Under the pieces are notes generated by a model. The model had not been told where the DNA came from, made no database searches, and saw nothing but the letters and a program-made list of their open reading frames with translations. DNA of 64,000 bases from Scolanthus callimorphus (lineage: Eukaryota; Cnidaria; Anthozoa; Actiniaria; Edwardsiidae). The translations under genes and the position numbers were made by a program. Every line of letters begins with the position of its first letter. The first letter of the stretch is position 1. Below are positions 61,501 through 64,000 of the stretch, in pieces. Location of the stretch: the NCBI GenBank assembly GCA_033964015.1, contig CM066917.1:29215951-29279950 (forward strand). Reading direction: 5' to 3'.

Positions 61501-62611
61501 TGGATTTAAATGAAGAGGAAGGCGGAAAGCGAGCAATTACTTACAATGTACGTGACCAGAAAGAAACGCATTACTTGATGCACTTCGTTGTATTTCATTT
61601 CGGAGTATTTGACCATATTACAGACACTGCAAGAGTCTTGAGGGGCAAAGTTGACGCTCAACATCATCGTTTCATTTTCTTGTTTTGTAGATCTCCAAAA
61701 ACAAGGGACTAACCGCTAAGAAGAAAAAGCAAGAGAGAAATCCGCGTGTAAAACATAAAAAGAAATATGGCAAGGCACTGATCAAGAGGAAGAGTCAGGT
61801 GGGCTGCCTCGGTCGTTCCGCCAGGGGGGAGGGGTACTCCCATATATTAACTATGCGGGGATGATCCGCTGAACAAATTTGGGGTTTTGAGCTTCTGGTC
61901 ATATAAACATTTTCCGGATCTCGAATCTGTGGTAATAAACAGGGTATCGATTTTTCCAAATTTCGAGTTTCATGTCATGGCAAGGACATCCATTTTCCGA
62001 TATGTTCGTGCTGTATGTCATAAATAGGTAGGGTACGAAAATTAGCATTTTTTTCTGTCGACCCCGGCGTTGATTGATCTGATTGATTGACTTTCCTTTA
62101 TTCTAATTGACGTCCCTCTGGTTCAGGTTAATGTAGTGCATGTGGGAGACGGGACCTTCGGTGTAATAATGATGCTGATGACATGTGATCCGTCCATACC
62201 ATACCATTTATGTCCTTATACGAGAAGATCATTCCTGAAGCTACTTAAAATAAAAACTAGAAAACAAAGGAAGAAGTAACCAGATTGCTTTACAAAAAGC
62301 TTTCTCTTTGCGATTCCTATTAGCTGTGAGACAGCTGACATGGTGTTATCTGGTTTTTTTTTGTTTTTTTTTTTCATTTTTACAATTGGCCAATGATCTC
62401 AGCTTTTCACGTTTTAGCAGCAGTGCGACGATATTGACGAATTCCAGGCGTAGGTGGGATAACTGCGTTGGACATGCCTCAACTCCCTGCCACTTCTGAC
62501 AATGTTTCTTTTGCTTTCCAGGTCCGCCCTGTTGTGAACGAGCAGACTCGATATGGCGGCGAGGCTTCTGGGATTCGTGCCCAGCTCTCTCGCAGCGTCA
62601 AGATCAAGTGA
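43546..62611 (+). CDS. UTP3: Something about silencing protein 10 / U3 processome subunit UTP3, complete, 20 exons, 519 aa
   Basis: A nucleolar component of the small-subunit processome needed for 18S rRNA maturation. Exons: 43546-43634, 43818-43881, 45243-45299, 46500-46556, 47368-47418, 47650-47695, 47981-48061, 48695-48804, 49104-49148, 49251-49307, 49425-49481, 49760-49828, 50001-50041, 56658-56754, 57376-57513, 57627-57716, 58502-58641, 61475-61547, 61691-61798, 62522-62611 (1,560 bp). Family blocks in order are FKDDIDKFH, an acidic tract, WGKRKQSFYDAD, SPELFELLDEIKTKL (Sas10/Utp3/C1D domain), YCINIAFYLRLKAQ, HPVIARIVQYR, KRAITYNISKNKGLT, NPRVKHKKKYGKA and YGGEASGIRAQLSRSVKIK (Sas10 C-terminal domain). 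Exon 9 has the weakest acceptor (TTTAAG). Vertebrate UTP3 starts near MGRAHRGKKP, so the in-frame ATG at about 43618 is an alternative start. Confidence 0.93.
45004..45197 (-). mobile_element. tRNA-derived SINE-like element
   Basis: On the minus strand there is a B-box-like GGTTGTGGGTCTGATTCCCACT (about 45174-45195). An A-box-like TAGCTCAGTTGGTACAGC lies near 45041-45058. Both are tRNA promoter signatures, but in the reversed order expected of a rearranged or degraded copy. It lies in UTP3 intron 2. Confidence 0.4.
45385..46226. mobile_element. PIF/Harbinger-like element, TTA duplication, with nested MITE
   Basis: Inverted ends GGGAGCGTTCATAATTT continue to TCTAGAGGGGGG. TTA flanks both sides (45382-45384 and 46227-46229). 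CCCCCC runs recur inside. A nested hairpin element occupies about 45833-46040, with ends TTGACCAAATCGGCTAACG and its complement, plus TTACATCTTGTTGCCACC. It lies in UTP3 intron 3. Confidence 0.8.
46685..46948. mobile_element. Tourist/Harbinger-like MITE with TAA duplication
   Basis: Inverted ends GGCGGTGATTACAT are flanked by TAA (46682-46684 and 46949-46951). Both ends carry an inner hairpin, CGAACTCAGAGCG / CGATCTGAGTT, and GACCGGTA repeats. Confidence 0.8.
48138..48539. mobile_element. Poly-G-terminus MITE with CCCTAAAAAATACC repeats
   Basis: The left end is CCGG followed by an unbroken G run of about 30, then ACTC. The right end is GGGAGTC, a C run of about 20 and GGG. TTAAAGA (7 to 8 bp) flanks both sides. 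AATGCTAGGGGTGACCGTC lies inside the left end and is mirrored at 48481-48504. The core has about eight CCCTAAAAAATACC units. It lies in UTP3 intron 7. Confidence 0.8.
52426..52830 (+). pseudogene. Frameshifted coding-like sequence inside UTP3 intron 13
   Basis: From the ATG at 52426 (MADDKIFSEGYESIRFIL, then VKEMYFSNVMKYP), one frame runs to about 52620. A second frame then continues with coding character (KPKYDAGEVIVSRDGHQYT, then ELERLTKSWYKKALTF) to TAA at about 52817. One indel near 52600-52620 would join them. The protein family is unknown to me. It may be a decayed nested gene, a retrocopy or transposon-derived sequence. Confidence 0.45.
53862..54042. mobile_element. MITE with GGGGCCAACGAAGGGTTGGG termini
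   Basis: Left GGCCAACGAAGGGTTGGGTT faces right AACCCAACCCTTCGTTGACC. A further GGGTCAACGAAGGG lies at about 54091. It is in UTP3 intron 13. No coding frame is present. Confidence 0.65.
55515..55975. repeat. Minisatellite with TTCGCC-ACGAGCGGTATCC units
   Basis: About ten copies of CTTCGCCAACGAGCGGTATCC-type blocks are spaced 40 to 60 bp apart. The last part is a nearly exact tandem duplication of about 118 bp. It is in UTP3 intron 13. The minus-strand open frames here come from the repeat. Confidence 0.85.
56768..56855 (+). mobile_element. tRNA-like fragment (SINE head)
   Basis: GCTCGGTGGCGCAG (A-box-like) is followed 45 bp on by CAGTTCGAACCCCGGACC (B-box-like). The spacing fits a tRNA head, but no cloverleaf is evident. 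It lies just past UTP3 exon 14. Confidence 0.45.
57871..58144. mobile_element. MITE with CATTCTC-CCCAGAGCTCCCC termini
   Basis: The left arm carries two copies of CAGAGCTCCCCGGCTCGTC. The right arm has the inverted GAGCCGGGGAGCTCAGGGTA. Inner arms share AGGCTCTGGTGACAGCCA and GATGTCACCAGAGCC. It is related to 23561-23856 and lies in UTP3 intron 16. Confidence 0.65.
58735..61160. repeat. 2.4-kb minisatellite of 12-bp GGGCCATGATGA units in UTP3 intron 17
   Basis: Roughly 200 imperfect copies of GGGCCATGATGA / GGGTCATGATGA. A higher-order unit starting GAGGTTGGGTCACGATGATGAG recurs about 13 times, most often 108 or about 168 bp apart (9 or 14 basic units). The 12-bp period leaves frames open on both strands and makes false ORFs. 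Exons 17 and 18 flank it. Confidence 0.95.
61166..61430. mobile_element. MITE with GGGCAATTCCAGAAAATAAA termini and ATT duplication
   Basis: Inverted ends GGGCAATTCCAGAAAATAAA then GGTACCC are flanked by ATT (61163-61165 and 61431-61433). A G13 run lies just inside the right end, and C runs recur within. Spaced CAGAATT-CC units occur in the core. It sits 44 bp before UTP3 exon 18. Confidence 0.8.
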
Positions 62612-63680
62612 TGTCTCTACTGAAATAGCAAATCAACCATGTATCCTGATGCATTTTATCCTGACTATAGCGTTTACTAAGAAAGGTTTAGTGAAATAAA
62701 TTTATTTTATGACGCCTTTTATGTCTGCCTGTCCGTCTGTCTTTTCTTTTGTCTGTCTTCCTGTCTTCTCTTTCATCCGTTTTCTGTCTACTTTTCGGCT
62801 AGATGTAGATATCATAACCAAAGCGAGAATAAGCAAGGATAGAAAGTTGTTGAATTATAAACAGGGGGTTCGAAATTTTAGATTTTAGACCCCGTCCGCA
62901 CTAACGCGTTTTTGTTTGAATCCCCGTATACTTTTTGATACGTTTAGGCCTTCCGTCCACACTAACACGCTGATCGTTTTCATCGAATCTGTAGAAGTTC
63001 GAAAACGCTCTCGAAAGTGAATAAAAACGAATCCGTATACATATCGTTTTAGTGTGGACGGTCGAATCCGGATAAAAATGAAAACGATGACGTCAATTGT
63101 ACCACTTAATTTGAGACTATCCTTGCAAACGTGAGCATCAAATAAAAACTGATCGCTTTTTTTTGGAGCTAAAATTTCCGAATCTCCCGTCCACACTAAC
63201 ACGCTGCGAATTCGTATAAGTTTGAAAACGAATACTTTTGAAAACGCGTTAGTGTGGACAGGGACTTTACAATCTCCCTCGATAAAATGTCTTTAGAAAG
63301 CGTATTTGACGACGTCAGAGATTTTATGTTCGCTCCCTGTTTTTTTTTTTTTTTGCTAGGAAAAGGTAGATCAAAAAATTTGCCAGCAAGGAAGAAGGCT
63401 ATTTCTAAGCATAATGAAGTTCCAAATATGAAATAAACTTGTGTGTGAAATACAAAAAAATCCCACCGTTGTTATTTTGCCAGAGCAGCGAAAAGGGACA
63501 AGCGTGACTCCACAAAAAAATGTCCTGACTATGGGGTGCCTAAAACAGCTGCTGTAGAAAAGATGACACCCTAGTCCTGTTGCGTGACAACAGCGTGACA
63601 ATAACTACTGTGTATATTTATGTATTCAATCCTGAGTCAACACAGATAAAGCGGAACTCGGTGATTCTGCTAGTATTAAC
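62612..63680. other. Intergenic region between UTP3 and the last gene
   Basis: UTP3 3' UTR and a possible polyadenylation signal (GTGAAATAAATTT near 62690) lie at the left. An inverted-repeat element occupies most of 62890-63264. The promoter of the right-hand gene should lie within about 300 bp of 63681. No coding exon is seen. Confidence 0.5.
62890..63264. mobile_element. MITE with GTCC-CACTAACGCG termini
   Basis: Left CCCCGTCCGCACTAACGCG faces right CGCGTTAGTGTGGACAGGG. Internal partial ends (CCGTCCACACTAACACGC) occur at about 62951 and 63187, so the element may be two nested or rearranged copies. Confidence 0.7.
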
Positions 63681-64000
63681 ATGGCAGAGTCTTCGGCGGC
63701 GTTAAAATCTCAAGCAGAGGTGGAAAAAGCCTTCAGAAATCTTCGCCAAAAAGCTAAGTCCTTAGGGATAACGGATGCATCTCTTGCAAGAGCTAAAAGC
63801 CTGAAGAACATTCAAGGAAAGCGAGTTCCGTTCAGGGCGTTCAAGTATGTTGGTGCAGTTGTTATCTGCATACTGGCGGTAATTACAGGCACAACCATTT
63901 ATGCCTTTAACAAGAATTACATTGATAATCGAGCTGTGGTGGAGTTAATTTCCGGCAAGCTTTTGGGAATAGATGTCGAAAAGGACAACTGTCTTATACC
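63681..64000 (+). CDS. N-terminus of an unrecognised single-pass membrane protein (cut by window edge)
   Basis: An open frame from ATG runs to the window end without a stop (106 codons). It starts MAESSAALKSQAEVEKAFR, with a charged, helical N-terminal region including GKRVPFRAFKY. A membrane segment follows at about residues 57-78 (YVGAVVICILAVITGTTIYAF). Then comes a probably luminal part (VVELISGKLLGIDVEKDNCL). The topology looks type II. I cannot name the family from this much sequence. Confidence 0.7.
   Translation, partial: MAESSAALKSQAEVEKAFRNLRQKAKSLGITDASLARAKSLKNIQGKRVPFRAFKYVGAVVICILAVITGTTIYAFNKNYIDNRAVVELISGKLLGIDVEKDNCLI

Overview
The window is nuclear DNA from an animal, most likely an anthozoan cnidarian such as a stony coral or anemone. 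The genes are intron-rich with GT-AG splice sites and code for animal-type proteins (PLC-gamma, EXOSC7, a CEP290 C-terminus, EDEM2, UTP3/SAS10, a Ly6/uPAR-like protein). Introns and intergenic DNA are packed with small inverted-repeat transposons, tRNA-derived SINE-like elements and minisatellites. The lineage call is inference; no mitochondrial or rRNA marker is present. All exon maps were built by hand from reading frame, splice sites and remembered family sequence. No search or transcript evidence was available.

Layout, left to right. 151-676 (-): first two coding exons of a phospholipase C gamma gene that runs off the left edge. 3158-8722 (-): complete seven-exon EXOSC7/RRP42, an exosome core subunit (291 aa). 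9668-12468 (-): seven exons ending in a CEP290-like C-terminus, with no convincing start. 13136-21805 (+): complete eleven-exon EDEM2, an ER glycoprotein-degradation mannosidase-family protein (558 aa). 22130-22175 and 25181-26738 (+): remnants of a CmcI-like (cephalosporin hydroxylase family) gene, one with a frameshift and one an orphan last exon. 27151-30126 (-): two-exon secreted, probably GPI-anchored Ly6/uPAR-like protein (300 aa). 30807-36401 (+): seven-exon unrecognised basic protein (577 aa). 39045-43379 (-): seven-exon protein with signal peptide, a C2H2-like finger and one C-terminal membrane segment (238 aa). 43546-62611 (+): complete twenty-exon UTP3/SAS10 (519 aa), divergent from the previous gene across a 166-bp shared promoter. 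63681-64000 (+): start of an unrecognised membrane protein, cut by the right edge.

The genes are unrelated housekeeping and lineage-specific genes. I see no operon-like pathway or defence system. The most unusual feature is the repeat landscape. Several inverted-repeat element families carry long G or C homopolymers just inside their termini, often with short tandem arrays inside. Many have clean target-site duplications (TTA, TAA, ATT, AAT, or 7 to 9 bp), and some are nested. A 2.4-kb minisatellite of 12-bp units with higher-order structure fills most of one UTP3 intron.
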